NCBI GenBank assembly: GCA_009923895.1
Contig: RFSP01000104.1
Location: 1-6,809 of the forward strand
Reading direction: 5' to 3'
Source: Betaproteobacteria bacterium
GTDB taxonomy: Bacteria > Pseudomonadota > Gammaproteobacteria > Burkholderiales > Burkholderiaceae_C
Length of the DNA stretch: 6,809 nt
Position 1 is the stretch's first letter, and the number at the start of each line of letters is the position of its first letter. Of the stretch, positions 6,402 through 6,809 are shown in pieces. The position numbers and the translations under genes are program-made. The notes under the pieces are model-generated. The model did no database searches. It had not been told where the DNA came from and was given only the letters and a program-made list of their open reading frames with translations.

Positions 6402-6424
6402 AGAGCGCCATAAAATGGTGTCCA
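6397..6424 (-). promoter_or_regulatory. Predicted sigma70-type promoter of the amidohydrolase gene
   Basis: On the minus strand the sequence has TGGACA (6424-6419, 5 of 6 to TTGACA), a 16-base spacer and TATGAT (6402-6397, 5 of 6 to TATAAT). Transcription would be expected to begin near 6390, about two bases before the ATG at 6388, so the transcript would have almost no leader. The -35 box overlaps the proposed start codon of glnS, and the -10 box overlaps the candidate glnS -10 on the other strand. Confidence 0.5.
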
Positions 6425-6809
6425 TGGCCCACGATTCGCGCAGCAACGACGCCCCCAAACCCAGCAACTTCCTTCGCGGCATCATCGAGCGCGACCTGGA
6501 GTCTGGCTCATTGGCCCATCGCCGCTTTGGCGGGTCACCTGGCGATGCCGCGCATCACCAAGCCGGGCCGACTGACCCCGCGCGCATCCGCACCCGCTTC
6601 CCTCCGGAGCCCAATGGGTATTTGCACATCGGGCATGCCAAGAGCATTTGCTTGAATTTCGGCTTGGCCCGCGACTACGGGGGCGTGTGCCATCTGCGTT
6701 TTGATGACACCAATCCGGAAAAAGAAGAACAGGAATACGTCGACGCCATCATCGAGGCGGTTCGGTGGCTGGGTTTTGACTGGGAGTCGGGCGGAGTCAG
6801 CCACCTGTA
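6424..6809 (+). CDS. glnS: Glutaminyl-tRNA synthetase, N-terminal part (3' end outside window)
   Basis: GlnRS is a class I aminoacyl-tRNA synthetase that charges tRNA-Gln with glutamine in the cytoplasm. The frame is open to the right edge (128 complete codons of about 550-600). It shows SNFLRGIIERDLESG near the N-terminus, then TRFPPEPNGYLHIGHAKSIC with the class I HIGH signature at residues 68-71, and RFDDTNPEKEEQEYV (92-106), which is typical of the GlnRS/GluRS catalytic domain. GlnRS rather than GluRS is indicated by FPPEPNGYLHIGHAKSICLNFG, which matches E. coli GlnRS almost exactly. Between the N-terminal helix and the catalytic domain there are about 25 more residues (29-54) than in E. 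coli. Two in-frame ATGs are possible, 6415 and 6424; neither has a strong ribosome site. I chose 6424, which leaves 13 residues before the conserved SNFLR. It is divergent from the amidohydrolase gene, 35 bases away. Confidence 0.95.
   Translation, partial: MAHDSRSNDAPKPSNFLRGIIERDLESGSLAHRRFGGSPGDAAHHQAGPTDPARIRTRFPPEPNGYLHIGHAKSICLNFGLARDYGGVCHLRFDDTNPEKEEQEYVDAIIEAVRWLGFDWESGGVSHL

Noticed and set aside
1..6809. Search for defence systems, mobile elements, CRISPR arrays, toxin-antitoxin pairs or biosynthetic clusters
   Set aside because: Every gene belongs to a recognisable family typical of housekeeping regions. No repeats, integrase, transposase or tRNA-linked attachment sites were seen, and the HerA-like ATPase has no partner nuclease here.

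Overview
This is a chromosomal housekeeping segment. Protein similarities recalled from known families, the moderately high GC content and the gene order all suggest a betaproteobacterium of the order Burkholderiales, most likely the family Comamonadaceae. That placement is an inference from reading the sequence, not a database result. I saw no tRNA, rRNA, CRISPR array, insertion sequence, phage gene or other sign of recent transfer.

Left part (1-3811, minus strand): a compact gene cluster transcribed right to left, in the order yebC (translation or regulatory factor), purD (purine synthesis), a PlsC-type lysophospholipid acyltransferase, hemF (aerobic haem synthesis) and nadD (NAD synthesis, cut by the left edge of the window). 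The junctions are tight. yebC runs into purD, purD overlaps the acyltransferase start by 4 bases (ATGA), only 56 bases lie between the acyltransferase and hemF, and nadD starts within or just after the end of hemF. The cluster is probably one transcription unit that joins nucleotide, cofactor, membrane-lipid and translation functions.

Middle part (3812-5447): a 112-base divergent intergenic region, then, on the plus strand, a complete HerA/FtsK-like P-loop ATPase of the DUF853 family (homologue of E. coli YjgR).

Right part (5448-6809): a solitary N-formylglutamate amidohydrolase-family gene on the minus strand, convergent with the ATPase gene. It is divergent from glnS (glutaminyl-tRNA synthetase, plus strand), which is cut by the right edge. 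Only 35 bases separate these last two start codons. The gap and its edges contain a good minus-strand sigma70-type promoter whose predicted transcription start lies about two bases before the amidohydrolase start codon.

I found no evidence of a previously undescribed multi-gene system. The points worth a second look are the near-leaderless, overlapping divergent promoter at 6372-6424, the poorly characterised DUF853 ATPase, the acyltransferase coupled to purD, and small lineage-specific insertions in PurD and GlnRS.
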